From positions 1 to 39,231 of the forward strand of contig CANNAV010000025.1 in NCBI GenBank assembly GCA_947502585.1: a stretch of 39,231 nt of DNA. Reading direction: 5' to 3'. Shown here in pieces: positions 1-8,507 of this stretch. Source of the stretch: an uncultured Pseudovibrio sp. Lineage in GTDB: Bacteria; Pseudomonadota; Alphaproteobacteria; Rhizobiales; Stappiaceae. The notes beneath the pieces were generated by a model, which was not told the origin of the DNA, searched no databases, and worked only from the letters and a program-made list of their open reading frames with translations. Each line of letters starts with the position of its first letter. Positions within the stretch are counted from its first letter, which is position 1. Position numbers and translations under genes: made by a program.

Positions 1-2
1 CA

Positions 3-218
3 ATCAGGCCCATAGCTCTAAATCGCAAGAATGCACTATTCGCAGGCCATGATGCCGGCGCTGAAAACTGGGCTATCATCGCCTCTCTCATTGAGACCTG
101 CAAGCTGAACTGCATCAACCCGTATGCCTACCTTGCCGATACCCTCGCAAAAATAGCAAAAGGCCACAAGCAGAGCAAAATCAATGCGCTCTTTCCCTGG
201 AATTTTACAGAAGTATGA
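3..218 (+). CDS. IS66-family transposase (TnpC), C-terminal end, cut by window edge
   Basis: Reading from base 3, the frame is open to a TGA at 216-218 and gives about 71 residues typical of the C-terminus of IS66 transposases: an RPIALNRKNALFAG block, then a GAENWAIIASLIETCKLN block, an NPYAYLADTLAKIAKGH block and a closing LFPWNF. In IS66 transposases this tail follows the DDE catalytic core, which would lie outside the window to the left. The stop is followed within 30 bases by a sequence ending CGCTTAC, the usual IS66 terminus. The codons are intact, so the copy may be functional if complete. Family assignment rests on recognised motifs only. Confidence 0.85.
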   Translation: MRPIALNRKNALFAGHDAGAENWAIIASLIETCKLNCINPYAYLADTLAKIAKGHKQSKINALFPWNFTEV

Positions 219-247
219 TGTCAAGGTGGGGGCAAAACATCGCTTAC
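219..247 (+). mobile_element. Right end of the IS66-family element
   Basis: Between the transposase stop and base 247 the sequence contains a G-rich stretch (GGTGGGGGC) and ends in CGCTTAC. This is the complement of the GTAAGCG that opens many IS66-family terminal inverted repeats. Base 247 is therefore the likely junction with host DNA. The left end and the 8-bp target duplication are outside the window. Confidence 0.65.
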
Positions 248-484
248 GCTTCAGCACGTGTTCGACGATTTCTTTTGCAGTGGCGTGATGTGAGAAGCCA
301 GGCAGCAACAGCGGGTGGGACTTGCCGGGCAATGTTGAGAATGAGGTCATCTTCGATCACACCGGGGCCGGACGGCATGTGAGCAACAAGGCCCGGAGCG
401 TCAGCGCCACAGGCTCAGCAATGGATGCTTTACCCGGTGTTGAAATGCAACAAACCTTCAAACGGGTACGAGCTTTTTTGGCAT
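248..484 (-). pseudogene. TrpF-like (phosphoribosylanthranilate isomerase-like) gene remnant, frameshifted and cut by IS66
   Basis: On the minus strand a start at 484, behind a GGGGAGG ribosome site, leads into pieces of one protein spread over different frames. The first is RLKVCCISTP, which needs a shift just after the start, at a run of six A. The second is APGLVAHMPSGPGVIEDD, followed by LILNIARQVPPAVAAWLLTS. After another shift near 290 comes HHATAKEIVEHVLK, and the frame then ends at the IS66 junction. CCI followed by a GPGVI.D block resembles a TrpF-like family with a beta-alpha barrel fold. At least three frame changes plus the insertion make it non-functional. Its position after upp suggests it once belonged to the same transcription unit. 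The family call is from memory of the motif and is moderate. Confidence 0.5.
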
Positions 485-607
485 TCCATCCTCCCCTGCA
501 CGCATGGCCTTAAAACACGGTCTACACCTCATAAAGGACGAACACACAACCTTGAGATGTGTGTGGTCTCCGGTGTTCTGTCTGTATTTCCAGAGGAAGC
601 CTACAGG

Positions 608-637
608 AAAAAAGCGCCAGATCTGATGCCTGACGCT
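608..637 (-). terminator. Intrinsic terminator after upp
   Basis: Read on the minus strand, an 8-bp stem (AGCGTCAG / CTGGCGCT, one G-T pair) with a 9-base loop is followed directly by six T. It begins 17 bases after the upp stop and should end the minus-strand transcript. Confidence 0.8.
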
Positions 638-653
638 TTTAAAGCTGAACAGT

Positions 654-1283
654 TTATTTTGTTCCGTACATCCGGTCGCCAGCATCACCAAGACCCGGAA
701 TGATGTAGCCTTTTTCGTTGAGCTTTTCATCAATGGAAGCGGTGTAAATTGGCACGTCAGGATGCTCTTCGTTGAAACGGGCAACACCTTCAGGGGCTGC
801 AAGCAGGCAGACGAATACCATATTTTTTGCGCCGCGCTTCTTCAGGCGATCTACAGCCGAAATCGCAGAGTTTGCAGTAGCCAGCATTGGGTCAACAACG
901 ATTACCAAACGCTCTTCCAGCTCCTGAGGCGCTTTGAAGTAATATTCAACAGCTTCAAGGGTTTCAGGATCACGGTAGAGGCCGATATGCGCAACGCGGG
1001 CGGATGGAATCAGCTCAAGCATGCCTTCCAGCAGGCCGTTACCAGCGCGTAGGATGGAGGCAAAGCAAAGCTTTTTACCAGCCAGAACCGGTGCATCCAT
1101 TAGGGCAACAGGTGTCTCGATGGACTGGGTTGTCATCTTCAGATCGCGTGTTACTTCGTAACACAGCAACAAAGAGATTTCGCGCAGCAAGCGGCGGAAG
1201 TCCTGCGTCGGGGTTGTTTTTCTCCGCATATGGGTCAGCTTATGCTGGACAAGCGGGTGTGCGATTACGGTTGCGCCGGACAT
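654..1283 (-). CDS. upp: Uracil phosphoribosyltransferase
   Basis: Transfers phosphoribose from PRPP to uracil to make UMP; cytosolic pyrimidine salvage. The product of 209 residues has the normal family length when started at the ATG at 1283 ([16 protein letters not shown]); the longer frame to 1301 adds six unconserved residues. The PRPP-binding loop reads [10 protein letters not shown], slightly different from the common ATGGS/ATGNS form. The C-terminus [13 protein letters not shown] is the conserved uracil-binding end. It is the last intact gene of the minus-strand run, 127 bases after a DUF1688 (URC4/Urg3-like) gene. That pairing is known from the URC uracil-degradation route, in which Upp (URC6) makes the UMP that enters the pathway. 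A terminator follows at 608-637. Confidence 0.95.
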   Translation of the reverse strand: MSGATVIAHPLVQHKLTHMRRKTTPTQDFRRLLREISLLLCYEVTRDLKMTTQSIETPVALMDAPVLAGKKLCFASILRAGNGLLEGMLELIPSARVAHIGLYRDPETLEAVEYYFKAPQELEERLVIVVDPMLATANSAISAVDRLKKRGAKNMVFVCLLAAPEGVARFNEEHPDVPIYTASIDEKLNEKGYIIPGLGDAGDRMYGTK

Positions 1284-1410
1284 CGTGTTCCTCTTTTTCA
1301 ACCCAGTCGGGTATTTTATTTGCAGCTGCCTTTTGTCAGCATGTACATGGCAGTGCGTGTCTTAGTTAGGCGCCTGATATTCTCAGGTGCTATTGACGGC
1401 AGGTTACAAA

Positions 1411-2646
1411 TCAAAAAACAGTTCCATCACTGATAATCATCAGGGGTGGAGATCCATCACCTCGTTTTTCAAGGGCAATTTGTCGTCCTGCAGCCCAGGC
1501 CCCACCTTCCAGCACACATGCCAGTGGCAACTGGTCCCGGGAGACAGACAAATCTGCCCGAATCCAATCCGCAAGCTTATCGAGAAGAGCGATCGTGAGT
1601 GCTCTCCATTCAACAACCAGCTCGCTGCTTACTTCGTGTTTGTTCAAGGACTGTTTCGGATCTTTCAGGCGCAGTACGCCTGTGTCCAAAAACAATCCGC
1701 CGTTGCGAAACTCAGCAAGGCCAGTCAAACCATCAATGTTTGCCATCTCAATACCAGCCCAGGACAGAGGCTCAACTAAAGAATAAGAGATCCATAGAGA
1801 AAGTTTGTGAAGAGGGACCAGATTGGTGGTTTTGTCCTGGGTCTTGACTTTGGAATGACGCCATGTGTCTCCAAGGATCACACCGTCAATCTGCTCACGG
1901 TTGGGCCAGATCGGCCCCAGACCATCGAGAACCAGTTCCAGAATACGTTCCGCATCCAGAGGCCCGTTTTGCCCTTCCTCATAAAGGATGTCAAAAAGGC
2001 CGCCCGGACGTGGGTCACCTTTCCTGCCAAACAGATCGCCACGAAGAGAAACGGCTTCTCCCAGACGGTTCAGCAACGACAGCCGGCCGTCCAGCCCAAC
2101 GAGCTGGTTCTTCTGCGTGATTTGCAGACCTTCTGCCAGCTCGTCTTTGTCTAGGCGGAATAAAGTGATGGCATCTGCTCTGAGCGGGTCCAGTGGCTCA
2201 TGGGAGAAGAAGCCAGCTGAGAACATGGCCAGTGAGCCAATCGCCAGCCCCTCAGAATGTCTGAAGGCCTCGTTGGTGATTGCTTCGCGATACGTCCAGT
2301 GCTCACCAGCAGCCGCATCAAGCAGCGCAGACACAATTGCCAGATCGCATGCGGCACGGCCCATGCCCTGTACATCGGAAAAGCGACGTGCACCCGCCAG
2401 CATACCCCAACGGTCTACTCCGCCGGTCTCGAACTGGCGCCAGCGGGCATGAAACGGAATTTGCCGATCCGGATAGGTGTTGTCGGTCGCAGCGAGTGTT
2501 CTGCGTGCCGCTTCAGCAAGATGAGACAGATCAACAGCAAAATGCTCAAGTTCGTTCTGCAATCCCAGCTCCAACAGCATATGCGAGCGTTCACGTACTG
2601 CTTTTGCGTTGAGCAAGGACAAAGCCTGCGATGCTTGCATCTCCAT
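1411..2646 (-). CDS. DUF1688 protein, URC4/Urg3-like (uracil catabolism)
   Basis: About 411 residues. The sequence matches the DUF1688 family (fungal URC4/Urg3 and bacterial homologues): ALSLLNAKAVRERSHMLLE near the start, IPFHARWRQFETGG around residue 80, and DTWRHSKV and NLVPLHKLSLWISYSL in the C-terminal half. The fungal proteins are required for the URC route of uracil breakdown, but the reaction is not firmly established. Chosen start is the ATG at 2646, with AGGAA 9 bases upstream; a second ATG two codons later is equally possible. The next gene downstream is upp, which fits the URC pathway. The GTP-cyclohydrolase-II-like URC1 partner is not in this window. Confidence 0.85.
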   Translation of the reverse strand: MEMQASQALSLLNAKAVRERSHMLLELGLQNELEHFAVDLSHLAEAARRTLAATDNTYPDRQIPFHARWRQFETGGVDRWGMLAGARRFSDVQGMGRAACDLAIVSALLDAAAGEHWTYREAITNEAFRHSEGLAIGSLAMFSAGFFSHEPLDPLRADAITLFRLDKDELAEGLQITQKNQLVGLDGRLSLLNRLGEAVSLRGDLFGRKGDPRPGGLFDILYEEGQNGPLDAERILELVLDGLGPIWPNREQIDGVILGDTWRHSKVKTQDKTTNLVPLHKLSLWISYSLVEPLSWAGIEMANIDGLTGLAEFRNGGLFLDTGVLRLKDPKQSLNKHEVSSELVVEWRALTIALLDKLADWIRADLSVSRDQLPLACVLEGGAWAAGRQIALEKRGDGSPPLMIISDGTVF

Positions 2647-2748
2647 CTTCGTCGGTTCCTGTCCTTTTGACTGATGAGGCCTGGAAAACACTCGTCACTC
2701 GGTTTCGCCGGGTTCAATCTGATACATACCCCTTCCGAAAACCAGCAA

Positions 2749-2803
2749 CCGCTCTTCGGGGATACGCTTCAGCTTATGTCGCGTATCCTTATCCGAAAAG
2801 CGG
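2749..2803. repeat. Large imperfect palindrome (REP-like) between add and the DUF1688 gene
   Basis: The left arm at 2749-2767 (CCGCTCTTCGGGGATACGC) and the right arm at 2781-2803 are inverted copies. GGATACGC at 2760-2767 pairs perfectly with GCGTATCC at 2781-2788. After a 4-base bulge, CCGAAAAGCGG pairs 10 of 11 with CCGCTCTTCGG. The left arm resembles a segment at 17480-17499 upstream of mgsA, so it is probably a dispersed element that may also act as a transcript-end structure for add. Confidence 0.6.
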
Positions 2804-2946
2804 CGACCACCTTTCGCAGATACGCTATAAAGCCCACACCTTTTTATGGAGGCACGGGCTTTTTGCAATATATGCTCTGAGGTTTTGAGCATAATAGGCC
2901 CAACTATGACAGTTTTCCTGCTTATGCACACTCACTCAAGCAAAAC

Positions 2947-3948
2947 TTACGCATCTTCAGTTAAAGTTTCTAAACGCTTCAGAAGCACAGCACGGGTTTC
3001 CTCATCTACAAACGCTGCTTCCAGTGCATTCTTTGTGATGGATTGCTGGATGTCACGAGTCCAGCCAAACACGCGAGATGTTTCCACATACTCGTGGCCA
3101 AGCGTTGTGTGGAAGAATGGAGGATCATCGGAGTTGAGAGTGATACGCACACCTGCCTGACGCAACATGTTTACCGGGTGGAAGCGCAGGTTTGAGTAGA
3201 CACCGAGCGCGATGTTGGAATGCGGGCATACCTCCAGGGTGATTTCCTCATCCACCAGACGCTGAACCAATGCTTCCTCTTCTATTGCCCGCACACCGTG
3301 ACCAACACGTGTAATTTTCAGGTAATCCAGCGCATCGCGCACGCTTTCAGCCCCGCCGAACTCACCTGCATGGGCTGTGAGGCCGAGACCGGCTTCACGT
3401 GCCATGGCAAAGGCTTTTTCGAAGTCCTTTGTCGGGCCGATACGCTCGTCACCAGCCAGACCGAAACCGGTTACCAGTGGGTGCGGGTTGTCGATGACAG
3501 CCCTGATCGCCCCCTCAACGGACTCAGCACCTTCATGACGCACGCCAAGAGGAACCAGGCGGCCTTCGATGCCTGTGTCTGCTTTGGCGCGTTCCAGACC
3601 AGCGACCAGCCCTTCCAGATAGGAGTGGTAGCTCAGGCCTGCTTTGACAGCATGATCGGGGGAGATGAACACTTCCGCATAGATCACGCCTTCAGCTGCC
3701 AGCATCCTGTAATAGGTTTCAGCCAGTTGTGCGTAGTCGCCCGGACGGCGGAACAAAGATGCGGCTACATCATACTGCTGAATAAAAGTAGTGAAGTCAT
3801 ACCAGCTGTAGGCACCGTTGGTATCAAACAGATCACCCAGATCTACATCGTAGCGCTCTGCCAGCTTTCTTACGAGCGCCGGAGGTGCTGCGCCTTCGAT
3901 ATGGCAGTGCAGTTCGGCACGTGGCACTACGTTCTGCTTTGGTTTCAT
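2947..3948 (-). CDS. add: Adenosine deaminase
   Basis: Hydrolytic deamination of adenosine or deoxyadenosine to (deoxy)inosine, a zinc enzyme of the amidohydrolase fold; 333 residues, normal length. Visible motifs in order: HCHIEGA near residue 14 (first two zinc histidines; most members have HLDG), LTAHAGE (zinc His and catalytic Glu), RVGHGVRA, CPHSNIALG and LNSDDPPFF (metal-binding Asp). The ATG at 3948 lies three bases after the stop of the dioxygenase gene and has only a weak ribosome site, which suggests translational coupling. The inosine produced would be split by the purine nucleoside phosphorylase of the adjacent operon. Members of this family sometimes act on adenine instead, so substrate preference is inferred. 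Confidence 0.92.
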   Translation of the reverse strand: MKPKQNVVPRAELHCHIEGAAPPALVRKLAERYDVDLGDLFDTNGAYSWYDFTTFIQQYDVAASLFRRPGDYAQLAETYYRMLAAEGVIYAEVFISPDHAVKAGLSYHSYLEGLVAGLERAKADTGIEGRLVPLGVRHEGAESVEGAIRAVIDNPHPLVTGFGLAGDERIGPTKDFEKAFAMAREAGLGLTAHAGEFGGAESVRDALDYLKITRVGHGVRAIEEEALVQRLVDEEITLEVCPHSNIALGVYSNLRFHPVNMLRQAGVRITLNSDDPPFFHTTLGHEYVETSRVFGWTRDIQQSITKNALEAAFVDEETRAVLLKRLETLTEDA

Positions 3949-3951
3949 TTC

Positions 3952-4827
3952 TTAAAATCCGTGCATTGGCTTGTCTTTAGCCCGTGTAACCCAGTTGTCA
4001 TCCGACCATTTTGCGGTTCCGTCCACCATATGCACAGCATAGGCATGACGGGACTTATCAGAGCGGTTGGGAGCCGATTTGTGCGGCACAAGTCCGTGAA
4101 GGATTACAAGGGTTCCTTTTGGTGCAACAAGCGCCGCCGCCTCATCTGCAGATTTTTCGAGTGGGGTTTCGTCCAGGGTCTCCATCACAAGACCTTCACC
4201 GTTGTAACGGAAGCGTTTGCGAAGCGGTCCTTTATGACCGCCTGGAACGCCGTACAAACCACCGTTGGTTTCATCCGCATCTTCCAAAGCAAACCAGAAG
4301 CCTGTGCAGGTCAACGGCGCTGTGTGGAGAAATGTGGAGTCCTGATGGTTGTTTACTTCTCCGCCGATGTGAGGTGGTTTGAAAATATACATCGACTGAG
4401 CAAGCAGCGGCTCTGTCAGTCCGATGTCTCTGGCAACACGTTCCATTTTCGGGTCGCGGGAAAACTGGGCAAACACCGGGTCGTAGTCATGCAGGGCATG
4501 GCCTACCTTGTTCAGTGCCTGATGCTTGTCTTTGGTCAGATCACCCTTGTCGTCAAATGCCTCTGCCTCGAAGAAGAAGCGAATTTTATCACCGCTTTCC
4601 CGGAAATATGCGTCCTTCGCATGCGTCTGCGCATTGGTCTCAAACACAGACGCGACTGTTGACGGGTCAAACTCGTCAATCAGGTGAGCCATACGTGCCT
4701 GGAGCTGATCGCACTCTTCCGGCGATGCAAATCCTTCAAGAACGAGGAAGCCATCTTCTTCAAACGCCTGCTTCATCTCTGGCGTTAAGCTTCCATCCTG
4801 TTGTGCAGTAAACGTGCGCGCCTGCAT
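3952..4827 (-). CDS. Phytanoyl-CoA-dioxygenase-family (PhyH/PHYHD1-like) Fe(II)/2-oxoglutarate oxygenase
   Basis: 291 residues from the ATG at 4827, which has AAGGGAA just upstream; the longer frame to 4905 lacks conservation. The fold signature is clear: FEEDGFLVLEGF near residue 22, iron ligands in NNHQDSTFLHT (His161 and Asp163), the third ligand in VPHKSAPNRS (His249), and a 2-oxoglutarate-binding Arg in SDKSRHAY. Family members hydroxylate small molecules using O2 and 2-oxoglutarate. The substrate cannot be read from sequence. Its stop is three bases before add and it lies between the deo operon and the uracil genes, so a nucleoside- or nucleobase-related substrate is a reasonable hypothesis. 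It starts a separate unit behind a hairpin. Confidence 0.85.
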   Translation of the reverse strand: MQARTFTAQQDGSLTPEMKQAFEEDGFLVLEGFASPEECDQLQARMAHLIDEFDPSTVASVFETNAQTHAKDAYFRESGDKIRFFFEAEAFDDKGDLTKDKHQALNKVGHALHDYDPVFAQFSRDPKMERVARDIGLTEPLLAQSMYIFKPPHIGGEVNNHQDSTFLHTAPLTCTGFWFALEDADETNGGLYGVPGGHKGPLRKRFRYNGEGLVMETLDETPLEKSADEAAALVAPKGTLVILHGLVPHKSAPNRSDKSRHAYAVHMVDGTAKWSDDNWVTRAKDKPMHGF

Positions 4828-4887
4828 GCTGTATTCCCTTGTTATGTAACACGACGGATGCCTTTCCCGGCACCCCTGGAACATGCC

Positions 4888-4978
4888 GCGTTCATTTACA
4901 TTCACGCATCATGCTCTAACATCTTTGTTGGAGCGGATTCTCATCACTTGATTGTGTCAGGCAAATGGATCGCGCTCT
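4888..4978. repeat. Dispersed intergenic repeat, copy A
   Basis: This 91-base stretch aligns without gaps to 24628-24718 with about 67 of 91 identical bases. Best conserved are the left end (GCGYTCATTYACATTYACGCA) and the right end (TTGATTGTG...CAAATGGA.CGCGCTCT). Copy A lies between deoB and the dioxygenase gene. The internal palindrome that is perfect in copy B is degenerate here. Confidence 0.7.
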
Positions 4979-5023
4979 GCTAATTGCAATTCACAGGCAA
5001 CTCAGAAATATATCGCGGTACAC

Positions 5024-5054
5024 TAAACCGGGCAAACAATGCTTGCCCGGTCTG
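5024..5054 (-). terminator. Hairpin after deoB, end of the deo operon
   Basis: A perfect 9-bp stem, ACCGGGCAA (5027-5035) and TTGCCCGGT (5043-5051) with a 7-base loop, lies 25 bases after the deoB stop. Only a short T run follows on the minus strand, so it may stop transcription weakly or stabilise the 3' end. Confidence 0.6.
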
Positions 5055-5076
5055 TTTTCAGAATTTCTTGCCGGGT

Positions 5077-6297
5077 CTACAGAAAACTACTTCCGTTTTC
5101 GCCAGCAGGAATTCCAAGATGCCTGGCAACGGACTCGCCCATATCAGCGAAAGTCGGGAGTTTTCCGATGTCTGACCCCTTCTCGCCTTTTACAAGAGCA
5201 AGTACAGGAACATGCTCACGTGTGTGGTCTGTGCCTTTCCAGGTTGGATCACATCCATGGTCAGCTGTCAGAATGAGCAGATCACCGTCGTTCATCTTTT
5301 CGATCATTTCTGGCAGACGCTTATCGAAGTGCTCCAGAGCTGCGGCATAACCTGGCACGTCACGGCGGTGGCCGTAGAGCATGTCGAAGTCAACGAAGTT
5401 GGAGAACACGAGGTCTCCGTCTTTCGCTATATCCATCGCTTCCAACGTGCGGTCAAAGAGCTGATCGTTGCCAGCACCCTTCAGCAGTTTGGTAATACCC
5501 TGCCCTGCGTAGATGTCGGAGATCTTACCGACAGCAATCACCTGACGGCCAGCATTTTCCAGACGATCCAGGACGGTCGGAGCCGGAGGAAGAACAGAGT
5601 AATCGCGACGGTTTGCAGTCCGCTCAAACCCTGCTTCAGCAGAGCCCAGAAACGGGCGGGCAATCACACGACCGATGTTGTACTCGTCTACCAGGGTGCG
5701 GCACTTCACGCAAAGGTCCAGCAGGCGCTCAAGGCCAAAGCTGTCTTCGTGTGCAGCAATCTGAAGAACGCTGTCCGCTGAGGTGTAGACGATTGGCTTT
5801 CCGGTTTTGACGTGCTCATCACCGAATTCCTCAATGACAACAGTCCCGGAACCGTGTGTCAGACAAAGAACGCCCGGCAACTCACCAACTTCGATGATCT
5901 TTTCGATCAGCTCATCAGGAAATGACGGTTTTTCATAGGGAAAGTAGCCCCAGTCGAATTTGACTGGTACGCCAGCAATTTCCCAGTGGCCCGATGGTGT
6001 GTCTTTACCGTTGGAAACTTCGGCAGCAAAACCCCAGTGGGATTCCGGAGTGCCGGAGAAATTCAGGCCTTTAATGTCTTTACCCGTGGATGCACGTGCG
6101 GCAGCGCCCAGTCCAAGACGATCCATGTTTGGCAAGGAGAGAGGACCGCTGCGCAGACCTTCTTTATCGCCTTTACCTTCTGCACATGCATCGGCAATGT
6201 GACCAAGGGTGTCGGAGCCGACATCGCCAAACTTGTCAGCGTCGTCGGCTGCGCCGATACCGAAGCTGTCGAGTACACACATAATTGCGCGTGGCAT
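5077..6297 (-). CDS. deoB: Phosphopentomutase
   Basis: Interconverts (deoxy)ribose-1-phosphate and -5-phosphate, linking nucleoside phosphorolysis to DeoC and to the pentose phosphate pathway. 406 residues, the family norm. The N-terminal metal and phosphoryl-acceptor region reads [19 protein letters not shown] and the C-terminal metal site [21 protein letters not shown] are intact (alkaline phosphatase superfamily). The start at 6297 is preceded by GGAAAC. It is separated from deoA by 98 bases without a recognisable terminator and is the last gene of the operon. Confidence 0.97.
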   Translation of the reverse strand: MPRAIMCVLDSFGIGAADDADKFGDVGSDTLGHIADACAEGKGDKEGLRSGPLSLPNMDRLGLGAAARASTGKDIKGLNFSGTPESHWGFAAEVSNGKDTPSGHWEIAGVPVKFDWGYFPYEKPSFPDELIEKIIEVGELPGVLCLTHGSGTVVIEEFGDEHVKTGKPIVYTSADSVLQIAAHEDSFGLERLLDLCVKCRTLVDEYNIGRVIARPFLGSAEAGFERTANRRDYSVLPPAPTVLDRLENAGRQVIAVGKISDIYAGQGITKLLKGAGNDQLFDRTLEAMDIAKDGDLVFSNFVDFDMLYGHRRDVPGYAAALEHFDKRLPEMIEKMNDGDLLILTADHGCDPTWKGTDHTREHVPVLALVKGEKGSDIGKLPTFADMGESVARHLGIPAGENGSSFL

Positions 6298-6395
6298 TCG
6301 CGTTTCCTTAGTTTTGAAGAACAGCTCTCAGTCTGATAATTTTCTGCTCAAAACAGGTGAGAGGCAGTCCTGCCAGTTAATTTTTGCTGCGCGTA

Positions 6396-7712
6396 TTAAG
6401 GCGCAATGCGGTCACGGATGGTGTCGAACTCTTTAACGTCCGATGCAGAACCGAAGGTGTAAGCGTCACGCAGAACTTTTTCTGCCCGCTCTACCTGATC
6501 TTCGGTGCGTGCGTGGATGACAACGATTGGAGTATCGCTGTCTACAGATGTTCCAACACCAGCTATATCCGTGAGACCAACAGCAGGATCAATTTCATCC
6601 GCTGCGGCACGACGACCACCACCAAGTTCAACAACAGCAAGGCCAACTGCACGAGCATCAACCCCGGTTACCAGACATGATCCCGGCATATGAACCGCGC
6701 GCTGGATCGGAGCCCTGGCCAGGTATGCTTCCGGCTTCTCCATGAAGTCGCCAGGACCGCCGAGTTCGCTAACCATCTTGCCGAAGAGTTCAGCTGCCTT
6801 ACCCGAGGTGAAGGCTTCTTCCATCTTCTTCTTACCGTCATCAACGCTGTCTGCAAGACCTGAGGTGGCAAGACCTTCTGCACCAATTGCAACGGTCACG
6901 TCCCACAGACGATTGTCAATGTGGGTGCCTTTCAGGAAGTCTGCTGCATTTTGAACTTCGATAGCATTACCAGCAGCAGATGCCAGAGACTCGTTCATAT
7001 CTGTCAGTAATGCCGTGGTTTTAAGACCTGCGCCGTTTGCAACAAGAACGAGGCTTTCAGCCAGAGCTTTTGCGTCTTCGTAGTTCGCCATGAATGCACC
7101 TGTGCCCCACTTAACGTCGAGAACCAGAGTTTCAAGTCCGGCAGCCAGCTTCTTGGACAGTATGGACGCGGTGATGAGATCAATGCTCTCAACAGTCGCA
7201 GTCACGTCACGGATACCGTAGAAGCGCTTGTCAGCAGGTGCGAGGTCGCCAGTCTGCCCGATGATCGCACACCCGACTTCACGAACAACCTTGCGGAACA
7301 GTTCGTTGGATGGTTTTGCAGAATAGCCTGGAATGGTTTCCAGCTTGTCCAGTGTACCGCCGGTATGCCCCAGGCCACGACCGGAGATCATTGGAACAGC
7401 AGCCCCGTTTGCAGCTAGTGCTGGTGCGAGCATCAAAGACACGTTGTCGCCAACACCGCCAGTGGAGTGCTTGTCAACGACAGGTGCACCGATATCGGAC
7501 CAGTCGAGGACGTCACCGCTGTCACGCATGCCCAGTGTCAGTGCAACACGCTCATCAACACTGAGCCCCTGGAAGAACACAGCCATTGCCAGGGCAGCAA
7601 CCTGCCCTTCTGTTACACTGTTATCAGTGATGCCCTTTACGAAGAACTGAATTTCTTCTTTGCTAAGGACTTCGCCTTCACGTTTCTTACGAACGATTTC
7701 CTGAGGAAGCAT
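6396..7712 (-). CDS. deoA: Thymidine phosphorylase
   Basis: Phosphorolysis of thymidine and deoxyuridine to the base and 2-deoxyribose-1-phosphate. 438 residues from the ATG at 7712 ([17 protein letters not shown]), matching the usual length of about 440; the upstream extension overlaps deoC and is not conserved. Signature regions: [13 protein letters not shown] (phosphate site) and [17 protein letters not shown], then the C-terminal alpha/beta domain. The start codon lies one base after the deoC stop, so the two are almost certainly co-translated. Codes for a soluble dimeric enzyme of the nucleoside phosphorylase II family. Confidence 0.96.
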   Translation of the reverse strand: MLPQEIVRKKREGEVLSKEEIQFFVKGITDNSVTEGQVAALAMAVFFQGLSVDERVALTLGMRDSGDVLDWSDIGAPVVDKHSTGGVGDNVSLMLAPALAANGAAVPMISGRGLGHTGGTLDKLETIPGYSAKPSNELFRKVVREVGCAIIGQTGDLAPADKRFYGIRDVTATVESIDLITASILSKKLAAGLETLVLDVKWGTGAFMANYEDAKALAESLVLVANGAGLKTTALLTDMNESLASAAGNAIEVQNAADFLKGTHIDNRLWDVTVAIGAEGLATSGLADSVDDGKKKMEEAFTSGKAAELFGKMVSELGGPGDFMEKPEAYLARAPIQRAVHMPGSCLVTGVDARAVGLAVVELGGGRRAAADEIDPAVGLTDIAGVGTSVDSDTPIVVIHARTEDQVERAEKVLRDAYTFGSASDVKEFDTIRDRIAP

Positions 7713-7713
7713 A

Positions 7714-8493
7714 TCAGTAGGTCTCTTTAGTGTCGTTATCACGGCCTTCGATGCCAGCAAGCACTGCATCAAGCAGGCCACTTGCGCCGAAACGGAACGT
7801 TGCTGAGGATACCCAGTTGCTGCCCATCAAGTCATCAGCCAGCTTCAGATAATCAGCTGCTTCTGCTACAGTGCGCACACCGCCAGCTGGCTTGAAGCCA
7901 ACAACACGGTGGTTTTCCCTGGAAGTCTCGCGCAGCACGTTGAGCATGATTTCTGCAGCTCCCAGAGTTGCATTGACCTTCACCTTACCTGTTGAGGTTT
8001 TGATGAAGTCTGCGCCCTGCGCAATTGCAACTTCAGAAGCCAGATGGATCAGTCGGGGATCCTTCAGCTCACCGGTTTCAAGAATAACCTTAAGCTGTGC
8101 CGGAGCGGGAACTGCACCGCGGACCTGTTTGATCTGGGCTTCGGCAAGACCACGACGGCCTTCAGCAAACGCGCGGTATGGCATAACAAGGTCAATCTCG
8201 TCCGCGCCATCAGCGATAGCCTGTTTGGTTTCCTCGATGACTGCTGCGGTATCTTCACCACCAGCCGGGAAGTTCACCACAGTCGCAATACGAACTGGAG
8301 AGTTCTTCAGCAGTTCAGCTGCCTGCTTAATAAAGCGAGGCCAGATGCAGATGGCTGCAGTATGCCCGTAAGGTGTAGTTGAGCGCTCAATAAGTGCTGC
8401 TACATCTTCCGCGGTGCAGTCATCGTTCAGGTTAGTAAGATCGATAAGTCCCAGAGCACGCTTTGCTATATCTTTTAGGGATGCTTCGGTCAT
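7714..8493 (-). CDS. deoC: 2-deoxyribose-5-phosphate aldolase
   Basis: Splits deoxyribose-5-phosphate into acetaldehyde and glyceraldehyde-3-phosphate, the exit step of deoxynucleoside breakdown. 259 residues from the ATG at 8493, which has GGAAAC eight bases upstream; the TTG at 8511 would overlap the previous gene. Schiff-base region: [16 protein letters not shown] (catalytic Lys in KTSTGK), with [10 protein letters not shown] as the second active-site lysine motif. Lies 14 bases after the phosphorylase gene and 1 base before deoA. Confidence 0.96.
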   Translation of the reverse strand: MTEASLKDIAKRALGLIDLTNLNDDCTAEDVAALIERSTTPYGHTAAICIWPRFIKQAAELLKNSPVRIATVVNFPAGGEDTAAVIEETKQAIADGADEIDLVMPYRAFAEGRRGLAEAQIKQVRGAVPAPAQLKVILETGELKDPRLIHLASEVAIAQGADFIKTSTGKVKVNATLGAAEIMLNVLRETSRENHRVVGFKPAGGVRTVAEAADYLKLADDLMGSNWVSSATFRFGASGLLDAVLAGIEGRDNDTKETY

Positions 8494-8507
8494 TTTGCCA
8501 GTTTCCT

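Noticed and set aside
3220-4662. A 480-residue plus-strand open frame
   Set aside because: It lies opposite add and the dioxygenase gene, both with clear family motifs; its own translation resembles nothing and is rich in Cys/Phe/His as expected of an antisense shadow.
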